Source of the DNA: Elgaria multicarinata webbii
Taxonomy: Eukaryota > Chordata > Lepidosauria > Squamata > Anguidae
Assembly: GCF_023053635.1 (NCBI RefSeq)
Contig: NC_086178.1
Span: forward strand, 93,666,226 to 93,730,225
Direction: 5' to 3'
DNA: 64,000 nt
Made by a program: the position numbers and the translations under genes. Positions 33,601 through 42,757 of this stretch are shown one piece after another. The notes under the pieces were generated by a model. That model was not told the DNA's origin and did no database searches. It saw nothing but the letters and a program-made list of their open reading frames with translations. The stretch's first letter is position 1, and every line of letters starts with the position of its first letter.

Positions 33601-36600
33601 AAAGCTACCCTGAGAACAAACCACCCTAAACAACCATACTATAAGCCATGGCTTCTCAGGGTGGCTTGTTTGCACAAGATAATCCATGGCAGGAAAATTA
33701 CTCTGGGTTCGGACATCACACTAATCCACCATGCAACTACCCACAATAATAACCCACCTTAGCGTGATATGCAAACCTAGTCATTGTGACAGTTGGAACA
33801 CAGAACCTAAAAAGCCTGGGAGAATAATAATTTTTATTTTATTTATTTATTTATTTATTACATTTTTATACCGCCCAATAGCTAAAGAGCTTCACCTGGT
33901 GAAGTCTTCACCTGGTGCTAAAAAGATAACCAAAGTGGTACCAGGCAAGTCCCCATTCAAAGCAAATCCATAAACAAATCTCACCTCATCTCAAGACAGG
34001 TGTCCTTGCAAAATGTATGAAGTTTACTCAAAAGCACAATGATAGAAGCTCATTAACCTGTGGAATACTAAAATGTATTCCACAGGTTAGGAAAGGTACA
34101 CCAAGCCCAAGAGGTCACCAGCATGGTTAACAAGCAGTGTCAAGGAAGCTATTGTAGAAAAGAGGGCTTCCTTCAGAAAATGGAAGTCTTGCCCAAGTGA
34201 GGAAAATAAAAGGGAGCACAATCCTGCACAAACGCGATGCAAGCAAACAATAGATGCAAAAAAGCATTTTGAAGAGCACATCACTAATAATATGAAGGCC
34301 AACAATAAAGAATTCTTTAAACATATCAGAAGCAGGTAACCAGCCAGGAAAGCAGTTGGACCGTTCGATGACAACAGAGTTAAGGGAGTTCTAAAAGAGG
34401 ATAGGGAGATTGCAGAGAAGCTGAATGAATTCTTTGCAAAAGATACAGGACAGATGCCTGTGCCTGAACTGATGTTTTCAGGAAGGAAGTCTGAGGAACT
34501 GAGGCAAATGTGGTGACAAAAGATGTTCTCAACCTTATTGACAAATTGAAAGCAAATAAATTACCAGGCCTGGATGGTATCCATCCTGGAGTTCTCAAAG
34601 AACTCAAATATAAAATGTAGACATGCAACAGGTACCTAAACTCAGCCTCTGTACCAGAGAACTGGAAGATGGCCAATGTAACACTAAAAGAGACATTTTT
34701 CTCCCTCTCTCAAAATACTAGAACCTGGGGTCATCCCATGAAACTGATTGGTGGGAGATTCAGAACAAATAAAAGGAAGTACTTCTTCACACAGTATATA
34801 GTTAAATTATGGAATTCACTACCACAAGATGTAGTGATGGCCATCAATTTGGATGACTTTAAAAGGGGGTTGGATAAATTCCTGGAGAAGGCTATCAATG
34901 GCTACTAGCCCTGATGGTTATGTGCTACCTCCAGGATCAGAGGCAGTATGCCTGTGTGCACCAGTTGCTGGGGAACATGGGTGGGAGGGTGCTCTTGCAC
35001 CATGTCCTGCTTGTTCATCCCTGGCTGATTGGCTACTGTGTGAACCGAGTGCTGGACCAGATGGACCCTTGGTCTGATCTAGCATGGCACTTATGTTCTT
35101 AAGAAAGCCTCTGCAGATGATCTCAGCATATGGACAGGTTGATGTGGGAATAGGCATTCCTTCAGGTACCCTTTTACACATTCCACTACTCAAGACAACT
35201 GATCAAACCAAACAGTAAGACAAAATGAAAGGCCTGAAGGCAGCATCTCACCTGATCTTGGTCACTTTCACACTCTGTATTTGATTCTTCACCAAAATTA
35301 CTCTGTGTTTTTGAGTGGTCAACCCCATTACTTATAGGGGATGTTGTCTTGTATTCTGCAATTACGGTTTCAATATCATCATCCATTCCTTTCTTTTTCT
35401 TCATTTTCTTTGACTTTGGAGGCTCTAATTCTGAATCAGACAGCTCATTCTCCTCCTGCAGGGATTTTTGCTTCAGTTTCTCTTTTTTAGATTTATCTTT
35501 TTTATCCTTCTAAAAACCAAAAATATTAACAGAAAAGAACCATTTCAGATTAATGCACACAATGCGAATCATTATTTTTTCCCATTACTTGTAGCTATAT
35601 AGTTACAAAAGTAATGCCATACTCTAAAACAAGGATAGACAACCTGGTGCCCTCTCACCATCACAAAAATCATCAGTGCTCTAGAACCTGACCAGAGCAG
35701 AATTCACCACTAAGCTGTACTCTTGCTTTTTTCTTTTAACTCAGTAATGTCAACTGACATGCAGAGAGCGAAGAATCTGAGGAAATGGTTTCTACATTAC
35801 ACTTTTGTCAAAAATATACTTAGTTAACTGATTAGAACTAATGTAAGTTTCTAACAAAACACACATTTAAAGAACGAAGAAGCACTTGCTGGGCTGACAG
35901 ATAACACAATTAAGGTGCGACTGAATGCATGTTTAAACATAAAAAGTCCTAGAACTCCCAGCATTCCCTAGCAGCAGTGCTGGCTGGGGAATGCTAGTTG
36001 TAGGACTTTTTTATATATCTAAACATGCATAGGATTACACGCTTAGCTACTACAACGGTCACTAGTTGTGGTTAACTTGGATTTTTAAAAGTCTTATGTA
36101 GAATCTTCAGATTATTATTCTCTTGTTGCCTTATCATTCCTAACAGTAAACTAATGAAGATTCAAAAGGTCCAAGCCAAATACTAAATAATTTAGGGTAC
36201 AATTCTTTTGTGATGATCGTAAGACTCAAAACCCGGAGGCACAAAGTCATCCAAGTTGCAATGCAGAGTAGGAAAAGCATCAGAGGTGATTTTCACCTCC
36301 CTATTCTCCCACCTTGCATTTTTGCTAGATGGGCTTTTTTGCCCATCTAGTGAAAGTGTCTTGGAGCAGGAGAGAAAGAGACTGGAAAGGCCTCAGTACA
36401 GCTTGCATCCTGGCCTCCCCAGTCTTTTCTCTTCCCCACCCACCAAAACACTACACTTTTCAATGCCGTATTCCCAACTTTGGAGAGACAGCCAGCACAG
36501 TTGTCCACGCTGTCTGCAAGAGAGCTTTGATTCTCAGCTCTGAGGCTGAAACACTGTCTCCAACCTCGGATCTATGGATCCAAACTATCCTATAGCCCCT

Positions 36601-37728
36601 CAGACACTGTCTAGAGGGGGGGGGGGGGGGTTCACATGATCATTCTCTTATTGGCTTCTTTGAGAAACCAAGCATGGAAATCAAAGCCCTCATTTATATC
36701 CTTAATTTTTGTGAACCGCCCAGGGAGCTTCAGCTATTGGACGGTATAAATATGTAATAAATAAATAAATAAATATGCATACACTAATATGGTATTATTA
36801 CAAGAAGTTATCCATGTTTTAATAACTTTTTTTAAATATAAAGATATTTCATCTCCTTTTGCAACCTGCTTATCTATGTAAAACTTTAACTACATATTTC
36901 GTCTTTTAAGTGTGCTTAAACATAAAACAACCTTGGCTAATTCATTCCTCCTTCATGAATGGCTTAAGGCCAAACTGATGTCGTAGGTAGACTCCTATAG
37001 ACAAAGACATGTTAATCTTATATAATTCTCAGTAAAGACTACCGGACCCCGGGGGGGGGGGGACCACAATGTTTTAAGTGGACACTTCCTACCTCATCCT
37101 TTTAGCAAGCGCCACTGACCTCAATAGGGCTTACTTCTGAGTAGGCATCAGATGTTTACACTACGCGTGTTCCTAACCCTGACTTCTTAAACAAGCGTCG
37201 GCCCCGGCACTTTTGATATTACAAGTATCAACTAGTGAGCCCGGGCTAACTTTCCAGCTTGGTTTTGAGAAGATTAAAAAATGGCGAAGCCCACGTTGTT
37301 GCAAGCGGCAACGTGTCAGTGGCCCATCCTAAATACTCTGCGGTTTCATCAGCTAGGCCTCGGCTGGGGCTCCGAAAAGCCCGGCTACCACCACGCCATT
37401 TTTTAGGCCCACAGCAGCCTCTTCATAACAAACGTGCGCAAGAGGCCGCTCGGTCCCAGAGAAAAGCCGCGTCCTTTCCTTGTTGCTGTCCCGGCCTTTG
37501 GCTCCTCCCTCCCGGGCGCGTCTTACTTTCCCACCCGCTGCCTCCAGCCACGAGGCTCAGCCGGCCTTACATAATCTCCTCCACCGCCATCACCACCCAG
37601 TCCTTTCCGACCCCAAATACCTTGCGCTTCTTGCCGTTGCCGGCCTCCAAGACGGTGTCGGAATCCATGGGGGTCTCAGGCTCGAACTCGTCCTCGCTCT
37701 GGTAGTCGGGCCGGGGGGCTGCGGGCAT
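20576..37728 (-). CDS. DDX21: Nucleolar DEAD-box RNA helicase DDX21, complete, 15 exons
   Basis: ATP-dependent RNA helicase of the nucleolus and nucleoplasm, known for roles in rRNA transcription and processing and in sensing RNA. Exons in transcript order: 37621-37728, 35252-35509, 31901-31976, 30180-30358, 29105-29222, 28266-28451, 27706-27851, 27403-27552, 26499-26660, 25683-25802, 25368-25441, 24328-24487, 23819-23953, 22699-22743, 20576-20782. They sum to 2124 bases, 707 residues, in phase. Motifs: ARTGTGKT (I), TPTRELA (Ia), TPGR (Ib), DEVD (II), SAT (III), TIIFCET (IV), [16 protein letters not shown] (V), [11 protein letters not shown] (VI), then the GUCT domain and a short RGG-like tail ending [14 protein letters not shown] is the family's normal form of DEAD. 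Human DDX21 has 783 residues; the shortfall is in the Lys-rich N-terminus and the C-terminal repeats. DDX50 is the close alternative, but the [13 protein letters not shown] block and KRSF-x-AF end favour DDX21. Confidence 0.96.
21308..21376 (+). mobile_element. CR1 LINE 3' end
   Basis: 'GGGGCTGGACTCAATGGCCT' then 'TATAGGCCCCTTCCAACTCT' and 'ACTATTCTATGAT'. Only about 70 bp remain. Confidence 0.85.
21783..21897 (+). repeat. Palindromic MITE-like repeat
   Basis: 'CCTTCCCCAACCTGGTGTCC' and 'CCTAAAACTCCCATCACCCC' mirrored by 'GAAATGCTGGAAATTGTAGT' and 'GGCTGAGGAAGGCTG'. Confidence 0.7.
22023..22064 (+). repeat. (GGAA)n microsatellite
   Basis: About ten GAAG/GGAA units without interruption. Confidence 0.95.
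22699..22743 (-). CDS. DDX21: DDX21 exon 14 (15 codons)
   Basis: [15 protein letters not shown], end of the GUCT domain. Acceptor ATTTAG, donor CAG|GTAAGG. Identified by frame continuity and the GVCFD motif, although very short. Confidence 0.95.
23819..23953 (-). CDS. DDX21: DDX21 exon 13 (GUCT domain)
   Basis: [40 protein letters not shown] and LKGKM. GUCT is the Gu/RNA helicase II C-terminal RNA-binding domain. Acceptor TAAAAG, donor ATG|GTAAGA. Confidence 0.96.
24328..24487 (-). CDS. DDX21: DDX21 exon 12
   Basis: [40 protein letters not shown] and [12 protein letters not shown]. Start of the region shared by DDX21 and DDX50 that leads into GUCT. Acceptor ATTCAG, donor GCG|GTAAAT. Confidence 0.96.
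25368..25441 (-). CDS. DDX21: DDX21 exon 11
   Basis: [20 protein letters not shown] then KDAIR. The first nine residues match human DDX50 (GITFKRVGV), the rest DDX21 ([14 protein letters not shown]). Acceptor CTTCAG, donor CAG|GTATGT. Confidence 0.95.
25683..25802 (-). CDS. DDX21: DDX21 exon 10, motif VI
   Basis: [20 protein letters not shown] then [20 protein letters not shown]. Contains the arginine finger motif [11 protein letters not shown]. Acceptor GTAAAG, donor GCG|GTAATT. Confidence 0.97.
26499..26660 (-). CDS. DDX21: DDX21 exon 9, motifs IVa and V
   Basis: [40 protein letters not shown] and [14 protein letters not shown]; nearly identical to human. Acceptor TCTTAG, donor AAG|GTAAAT. 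Confidence 0.97.
27403..27552 (-). CDS. DDX21: DDX21 exon 8, motif IV
   Basis: [20 protein letters not shown] then [26 protein letters not shown] begins the second RecA domain. Acceptor TGACAG, donor CAG|GTGCAA. Confidence 0.96.
27620..27652 (+). repeat. (AC)n microsatellite
   Basis: About 16 CA units in DDX21 intron 7, between exons 7 and 8. Confidence 0.95.
27706..27851 (-). CDS. DDX21: DDX21 exon 7, motif III (SAT)
   Basis: [20 protein letters not shown] then [22 protein letters not shown] couples ATP hydrolysis to unwinding. Acceptor TTAAAG, donor GAA|GTAAGT. Confidence 0.96.
28266..28451 (-). CDS. DDX21: DDX21 exon 6, motifs Ib and II (DEVD)
   Basis: Contains [19 protein letters not shown] and [19 protein letters not shown]. 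The Mg/ATP-hydrolysing Asp-Glu pair is intact. Acceptor TTTCAG, donor AAAG|GTAAAT. Confidence 0.97.
29105..29222 (-). CDS. DDX21: DDX21 exon 5, motif Ia
   Basis: [20 protein letters not shown] then [19 protein letters not shown]. Acceptor TTAG, donor AAT|GTAAGA. Confidence 0.96.
30180..30358 (-). CDS. DDX21: DDX21 exon 4, motif I (Walker A)
   Basis: [20 protein letters not shown], then [20 protein letters not shown] and PLIEKLH. Contains the Q-motif Gln (PVQ) and the ATP-binding GTGKT. Acceptor CATAG, donor AAG|GTAGTG. Confidence 0.96.
31901..31976 (-). CDS. DDX21: DDX21 exon 3
   Basis: [20 protein letters not shown] then IDLLK, the helicase Q-motif side, matching human [21 protein letters not shown]. 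Acceptor CTAACAG, donor AAAG|GTATGT. Confidence 0.95.
32150..32400. repeat. Palindromic MITE-like repeat with inner copies of 'CAACCCACAG'
   Basis: 'CCAACAATCCACAGTTAAAC', 'CATGGTTGTTCACA', 'CCAACAACCCACAGTTTATT' and 'AACTATGGGTTGTTGGAGAT' form nested inverted pairs. A related stretch is at 33590-33790 ('ACAAACCACCCTAAACAACC', 'CAGGGTGGCTTGTTTGCAC'). Confidence 0.5.
33590..33790. repeat. Palindromic MITE-like repeat
   Basis: 'TACCCTGAGAACAAACCACC' is mirrored by 'TCTCAGGGTGGCTTGTTTGC', and 'ATCACACTAATCCACC' with 'AATAACCCACCTTAGCGTGA' gives a second inverted pair. Non-coding. Confidence 0.5.
33835..33960 (-). mobile_element. LINE 3' end, reverse orientation
   Basis: (ATTT)n then 'TATACCGCCCAATAGCTAAA', 'CTTCACCTGGTG' twice and 'CTAAAAAGATAACCAAAGTG'. 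The latter resembles the 'ggtcttcagccggtgacgaaagcag' end of the 59420 copy. Confidence 0.7.
34085..35102 (+). mobile_element. CR1 LINE, 5'-truncated, internally deleted
   Basis: 34085-34620 carries degenerate coding text of the CR1 ORF2 region before the reverse transcriptase core ([16 protein letters not shown], '[10 protein letters not shown]'-like). 34680-34907 encodes the C-terminal end ([19 protein letters not shown] ... [14 protein letters not shown]), then the 3' UTR and 'GGCACTTATGTTCTTA' tail. Most of the polymerase core between them is missing. Related to 56849-57388 and 38343-38738. Confidence 0.85.
35252..35509 (-). CDS. DDX21: DDX21 exon 2 (86 codons)
   Basis: Lys-rich [15 protein letters not shown], then acidic [20 protein letters not shown] and a Ser/Asn/Glu linker ending ESDQDQ. 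This is the disordered N-terminal region. Human DDX21 has several PKxKK-type repeats here; only one PPKSKK block is seen. Acceptor TTTTTAG, donor CAG|GTGAGA. Confidence 0.92.
35914..36038. repeat. Palindromic MITE with 'GCATGTTTA' arms
   Basis: Left arm 'TGAATGCATGTTTAAACAT', 'AAAAAGTCCTAGAACTCCCA' and 'GCATTCCC'; right arm is its near reverse complement through 'GGGGAATGCTAGTTGTAGGA' to 'AAACATGCATAGGATTACAC'. Arms of about 55 bp, loop about 12 bp. Shorter blocks of the related dispersed sequence ('TTACTCAGAAGT', 'TTCAATGGGG') occur at 28750, 37115, 46880, 57945 and 58800. Confidence 0.7.
36702..36774 (+). repeat. LINE tail, plus orientation
   Basis: 'GTGAACCGCCCAGGGAGCTT' then 'GGACGGTATAAATATGTAAT' and (AAAT)n. 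Confidence 0.8.
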
Positions 37729-38160
37729 TTCTTGGGGCTCTTCGCCGCTGAGGTGGTGAGAAAAGCGGCTGCTCAGGGCCGAAGCCGGCGTAAAAGGAAA
37801 GAGCCCCGCCCCGGCAGCGCTTAGGAGGAAGTGAGGCGGCGCATGGCGGAGGGAGGCGGCTCTGGAGCAGGCCCGGCTTTGCCAACAGGGGGAGCGAGAG
37901 GCGGAAAGGGCGCGGGGTGAGGTCCAGAAGCCCTGGGCCTTGAGGGGGTGGAAGAGCGGGGCCCGCGAAGGGAGGCCCGAAGTCGGCAGAGCCTGCAAAA
38001 TGACCCGCTTCTGTATCAGGCCGCGGCACAACCATCCCATGCCCTCCTAAGCGGTACCGGCGCCACAGCCGACTACCGCCACCAGCAGCTCCGCCCACCG
38101 TGAGGTGTAGGCCGTGGCGGGATGTCGTTTCCTTCCCTCACTTCAGCGGCCTGTCCTGAG
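37220..38160. promoter_or_regulatory. CpG island promoter of DDX21
   Basis: CpG-dense DNA over exon 1, the start of intron 1 and about 430 bp upstream of the ATG. GGCGG boxes and a 'CCGGTACCGCTT'-like stretch on the minus strand; no TATA box seen. Typical of a housekeeping gene. Confidence 0.7.
37621..37728 (-). CDS. DDX21: DDX21 exon 1 (36 codons)
   Basis: [20 protein letters not shown] ... GNGKKRK, acidic then basic. Donor AAG|GTATTTGG. The frame stays open upstream to 38040, but this ATG is the nearest with a family-like MP- start and acidic context. Lies in a CpG island. Confidence 0.85.
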
Positions 38161-38342
38161 GTGGCGCATTTGCAAGGAAGCTTCGCTTTCCGTTAATAGC
38201 ATCCAGAGATTTCCACAGGGTAGCCGTATTATTAGTCCACTGCAGCAAAAGCAACGAGACTTGCGACACCTTAAAGGCTAACGAATTTAATCTGGCCTAA
38301 ATTTTTGTGGACTACATAGTCGGACTATTTTTTTTTAAATCC

Positions 38343-38602
38343 ATCTAGGGTCCATCTAGTCCAGCACTCTGTTCACACAGTGGCCAACCAGCCATCGGCC
38401 AGGGCTGAACAAGCAGGACATGGTGCAACAGCACCCTCCCACCCATGTTCCCCAGCAACTGGTACACAAAGGCTTATTACCTCAAATACTGGAGATAGCA
38501 CACAGCCATCAGGGCTAGTAGCCATTGATAGCCTTTTCCTCCAGGAATTAATCCAACCCCCTTTTGAAGCCATCCAGCTTGGTGGCCATCACTACATCTT
38601 GT
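38343..38602 (-). mobile_element. CR1 LINE 3' end, reverse
   Basis: 'GGGTCCATCTAGTCCAGCAC', 'CCCACCCATGTTCCCCAGCA', 'AGCCATTGATAGCC' and 'ATCACTACATCTTGTAG' are the reverse complement of the 57100-57370 type. It meets a plus copy at 38603. Confidence 0.85.
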
Positions 38603-38738
38603 AGTGGGTGGGAGAGTGCTGTTGCACCACGTCCTGCTTGTTCTTTCCTGGCCGATGGCTGGTTGGCCACTGTGACCAGACTGCTGGACTAGACGGACCC
38701 TTAGTCTGATCCAGCATGGCACTTTTTATGTTCTTATT
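38603..38738 (+). mobile_element. CR1 LINE 3' end, plus
   Basis: 'TGGGTGGGAGAGTGCTGTTG', 'GACTAGACGGACCCTTAGTC' and 'TTTTTATGTTCTTA'. Directly abuts the reverse copy 38343-38602, giving an inverted pair. Confidence 0.85.
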
Positions 38739-38739
38739 G

Positions 38740-38790
38740 CATTTATATCTGGTCTTTTTTACCTCCTCTTCATTTTATCCTCACAACTCT
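38740..38790 (-). repeat. SINE tail fragment, reverse
   Basis: 'TTGCATTTATATCTGGTCTT', 'CCTCTTCATTTTATCCTCAC' and 'AACTCTATG' match the 3' part of the SINE at 39293-39534 in reverse. Confidence 0.65.
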
Positions 38791-39292
38791 ATGTCAGAAT
38801 AAAGGCCAGAAATATAGTCATGAAATAATATTTAGAATACATGTGTTAACCCAAAGGTTTTCATCTCTATTCTTTTAATGGGCATATAGGCATCCCTGAT
38901 ATGACTTGTAGTTTTGGTGTAAGGTGATGAACAAAGAACATGGCATTAAGGTGTTCTCACGCACAAGTCTTGACCATCTCACACCACTTTATTTTCCACG
39001 TCTGTCACTGGAACCTAAACTCCCCAATTTGCCAGATTTGAAATCAGGCAAGCAATAATCCTATGTCACAGAATTATTTCTGGGCAATCGTATATAGGGT
39101 TAGGCTGCTAATCAGTAAAACTAATCAAGTTTACTAAAATCTGACTAAAAAACCATAGAATTTGCATTTAACCATTTAAAATGCTTATATGGAATAAGAG
39201 TATTCAGCATGCCCATATGAAATTTATTTCAACGGAATCAAAGGGGGCTCGCTTGCAAATAAGAGGATGCAATAGAATTAGTTTTTCATAAA

Positions 39293-39534
39293 AGCCAGTG
39301 TGGTGTAGTGGATAAAGTGTTGGATTGGGAGTCTGGAGATCTGGGTTCTAGTCCTCACTCAGCCATGGAAACCCACTGGGTGACTTTGGGCCAGTCACAG
39401 CCTCTCAGCCCAACCTACCTCACAGGGTTGTTGTTGTGAGGATAAAATGGAGAGAAGGAAGATTATGTACGCCACTTTGGGTTCCTTGGAGGGGGAAAAG
39501 GTAGGATATAAATGCAATAATAAATAAAATAAAA
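39293..39534 (+). mobile_element. tRNA-derived SINE, full length
   Basis: Begins 'AGCCAGTGTGGTGTAGTGGA' (A box) and has 'CTGGGTTCTAGTCCTCAC' (B box), then 'ACTTTGGGCCAGTCACAG', 'CAGGGTTGTTGTTGTGAGGA' and a tail 'GGTAGGATATAAATGCAATA' with (AAATA)n. The 5' end is a tRNA-like RNA polymerase III promoter; the tail resembles L2-type LINEs. Reverse copies lie at 13801-14106 and 57575-57823. Confidence 0.88.
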
Positions 39535-40077
39535 GGGCAACACTTACACAGTGCCTAGCTGCCAGTACCCACATATTCCATTAAAGAATCTTGGAAATCT
39601 TTTAAATACACACACACACACCCTGATAGGAGCAGGAATGTATCCCTACTGCTCTTCCTCTATCTAGCTCTCTCAGAGAGCAGTTGATGTTCATGGCTGC
39701 TGCAATTGAGGCTATCAGTCCATCTAAATCAGAAACAGACATGGTGATGTCTTTACGTGCCTCTTTCCATGGGTAGTTTTGTACTATTGTTGCTGTCGGT
39801 ACGTAAGTACTATCTGCATAGGCATTACAATATGTTCCTGTATTTATAAGTTGTCTTTCTGGGCAGACATTCAAAACAATACACAATATGAAGAATCTAT
39901 AATACAATTATTATTATTTTACACCTAGATAAAATAAATTCGTATTAAAGTCCATCACATAGCTGTTATTGGCAAATACAATAATCTTTAGGATTTCAAA
40001 ACTGAGCAGGCATACTATACAAATGAAACCTACAGCATTTTTCCTGGTAAAACTTGATTCTTCCACCAGATAGCAAT

Positions 40078-40200
40078 TTATTTATTTTATTTATTTATTT
40101 ATTTATTTATTGCATTTCTATACCGCCCAATAGCTGAAGCTCTCTGGGCGGTTTACAAATTTAAGACAATTCAAAACAAAACAATAGTATAAAACCATAA
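40078..40200 (-). mobile_element. LINE tail, reverse
   Basis: (ATTT)n, 'CTATACCGCCCAATAGCTGA', 'CTCTCTGGGCGGTTTACAAA' and an A-rich end. Confidence 0.8.
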
Positions 40201-41000
40201 TTGTAATATCTATTGTATCTATTGTAATATCTATTTGTAATGATAAAAAAGCAGTTGAGCCTTGTTAAAACATCCTTACATTTATTAGCATCTCCCCACT
40301 CCCACTGTTACAAGTACTTGTAATAGAAAAATGTTGCGGCAATTGTTTGTAATCATGAGACTTTTAAAATAAAATCCCGAGGACATGTGATTGGGCATTT
40401 CTTCTCAAAAAGGTGGTGTATATAAATGAGGTAATTAAAATGTGCTAGAAAAATATTTATCTTTTAAAAACAAACCGCTGTGTCTTGTAAATACAGCCAG
40501 AAATTTACACCTGGGTAAACTTTTTTTTTTTTAGTTCAGCAGCATTCCAGTAGTACATGAAAAGGTTTATTTATGCCCTTAGCAAATTGGTTTTCAAGCT
40601 GTGGACGTTTATTAGGGCATGCCAAGATTTGGAATGCTGCTCAAAAAACAACCTTTCTTACACATCTAGAGGGAGTCTTAGACATATTCTTGCCTAAGAA
40701 TAAAGGCAAGAATATGTCTTATAATAATGACATATTATAATATGTCATAAAATGGAGTGTGAGCTCTAGAATTTTGTGCAACTGATATGGAATGAGTTTC
40801 CACATCACTGGCTTAGAATATTTAATTAGAAGAAAGCCCTGGTGATTTCCTGATTCTTTATTCTTAGGGTACATATAAGGATACTTAAGGTTTGCTCGGT
40901 TCAAAGGGTGGGCAGATGAACAATCATTTTAACTAATTTATTTTGTAAAAGTGGCCAGGTCCCCTCCTTCGCATACATCTGTGTAATTTTGAAAGATAAA

Positions 41001-41230
41001 GATATCAAACTTGATAGCTCTTATGGAGGGCTTTAGCCACCCCAAGTTTGAGTCAGATCCATTCATGCCTTGATTTTAAGGAATTTTTAAAATAAAATTA
41101 ACAAAAATGCTTAACAAAAATTAACCAAAAAAGTGATCAAACTTAGCACAGTGATAGCTCGTAAGGAGGGCTTTATCCTTGCCAAGTTTGAATCAGATCA
41201 GTTCATCCCCTGATCTTTTAGGATTTTTTT
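41001..41230 (+). repeat. Two imperfect direct copies of a ~95-bp unit
   Basis: 41001-41090 and 41135-41230 share 'GATAGCTC', 'GGAGGGCTTTA', 'CCAAGTTTGA', 'TCAGATC', 'TTCAT' and 'TGAT-TTT-AGGA' in order. An A-rich 45-bp spacer separates them. Confidence 0.75.
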
Positions 41231-42751
41231 AATTCCCCCTCTTAAACACTTTCCCCATAGTCCACTAATGCCAAAGTCCACCTGTTGCATTTGTGAAGGA
41301 TCTATTTTCCTTTACTTTGATAATGTGAAGCTGTGCATCTCCAGTTCATAAAATAGAGATCTGCTGGTTCCCTTACTCAAGAGTACATCCCACTGATTTC
41401 AACTGCATTTACATCCAAGTCATATAAAATCTGATGCATTTTGCAATTGAATGCAATTCTGGTAGGCTGAAATGGTGTAATTAATGATGCAATGGTGTAC
41501 CAAAAGGATTAAGAAAGTCAACCCCTTGCATGACCATGGACTGGTCTACCTATCCTTGTTTCAAGGAAGTATTGGTGCACTGTAAAACTTAGGAGAAACG
41601 GTGGGGGAGAAAAAGTACACACAATGCTTCCCTAGGATCCTTATAAACCGAGTTGGAGGACCGAAAGTACGATGGACCGACTCAGCGAACTACAGGGGAC
41701 GAGGACCGAAAGTGCACTGCAGCTCGATAGCATGCTGGTGCCTTGCTCCACTTCTAAAAAAAAAAGAAGCAAGTCTTAACTGTGAAGCTTTGCAGTTCTA
41801 GGGAAGTGCACGGGTGAACCACCACCACCCCTGTCCTGGTGCATTTTCTGCATTTCTTTTAAGGTGAAAATGTACCCCCGGTCATGACTATTCAGGAGTA
41901 AGAATATAGAGTTAAATGAGACCTCTCTCCCTTCCCCTTCACAGTTGAGTGGAGAACCGCCCTGCCCTCCTCTTTTTTTAGCAAGAGGAGCGCATTTATT
42001 TCGCATGGAGGGAAAAAACCCAGACTTTCTCAGCTCCAAAAAGAAACGAAACATGGAGGGGAAGAGGCGAAATGAGTGTAGGACATGGACGATGTAATCT
42101 GAGTACCGGGCTGCAAAACCACATACCAGGTATAGCGACTGTGCGATAAATTACTGGTGTGATGGAGCTGTCAGTCAGACATACCATGTATTTCCATTAT
42201 CAAGCTCAGGGCAAAATAGTTCCAAGACTTTAGAGCAGAAGCCAGCACAATGTACACTGCTTATTGGATGGCATCCATGATGTCACTCTGAAATCTCCCC
42301 ATCCTCAAAGCAATTTTTCAGCTCTTTGAAACTTGGTCCCCTCACCCTTTATACTCAAGTATTGAATGCATTTTTAAATGCATAAATGTACAAGTAAATA
42401 TTTGAGCAGTTGAAAAAGGAGATACCCCACTTGAAGAATGGTGGGAGTCAAAATTGAAAACTTAAAACCTGAAGCAAGTCTATCTGATAGTTGTAACATG
42501 AAGGCAAAGGAAGATTGAATCACTGCACAGTTGGGAAAAATGAGCTAACTCCTGTTCTGATGTGTGCCTGTAAAACACCCTTAGGATCACCACCTTGGAC
42601 TGATCTACTCTAATAAACGAATAGCAATTAGAACATTTTGGAATCCTGTGTGGCTGGTAAAGACAAATAGAATGAATTGTAGTTTTTGCCAACTCCTTTT
42701 GCAATATAGTAAGTATTACCACAAATAAAACATTTGAAAACAACACAAATG

Positions 42752-42757
42752 TTTATT
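42752..42757 (-). terminator. STOX1: STOX1 poly(A) signal
   Basis: TTTATT reads AATAAA in the sense of STOX1 (GTAATAAACATTTGTG), 138 nt past the stop codon and followed by a T/GT-rich stretch ('TTTGTGTTGTTTTC'). This is the best placed signal. Confidence 0.6.

Larger units (their letters stand above)
28452..35251 (-). other. DDX21 introns 2-5 content outside exons
   Basis: Intron 5 (28452-29104) has a degenerate block of the dispersed palindromic family at about 28750-28825. Introns 3 and 4 show nothing recognised. Intron 2 (31977-35251) holds palindromic stretches (32150-32400 and 33590-33790), a LINE tail (33835-33960) and a CR1 copy (34085-35102). Confidence 0.55.
35510..37620 (-). other. 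DDX21 intron 1 content
   Basis: Palindromic element (35914-36038), G15 run (36616-36630), LINE tail (36702-36774), G12 run (37051-37062) and the CpG-rich start of the promoter island. Confidence 0.6.

Noticed and set aside
37259-37824. 148- and 114-codon plus-strand open frames
   Set aside because: Antisense to DDX21 exon 1 and its CpG island; GC-rich DNA has few stops. No conserved motif.
39293-39360. tRNA gene
   Set aside because: A and B boxes are present, but the sequence is the head of a SINE with a LINE-like tail and cannot form a complete cloverleaf with matching arms as read.
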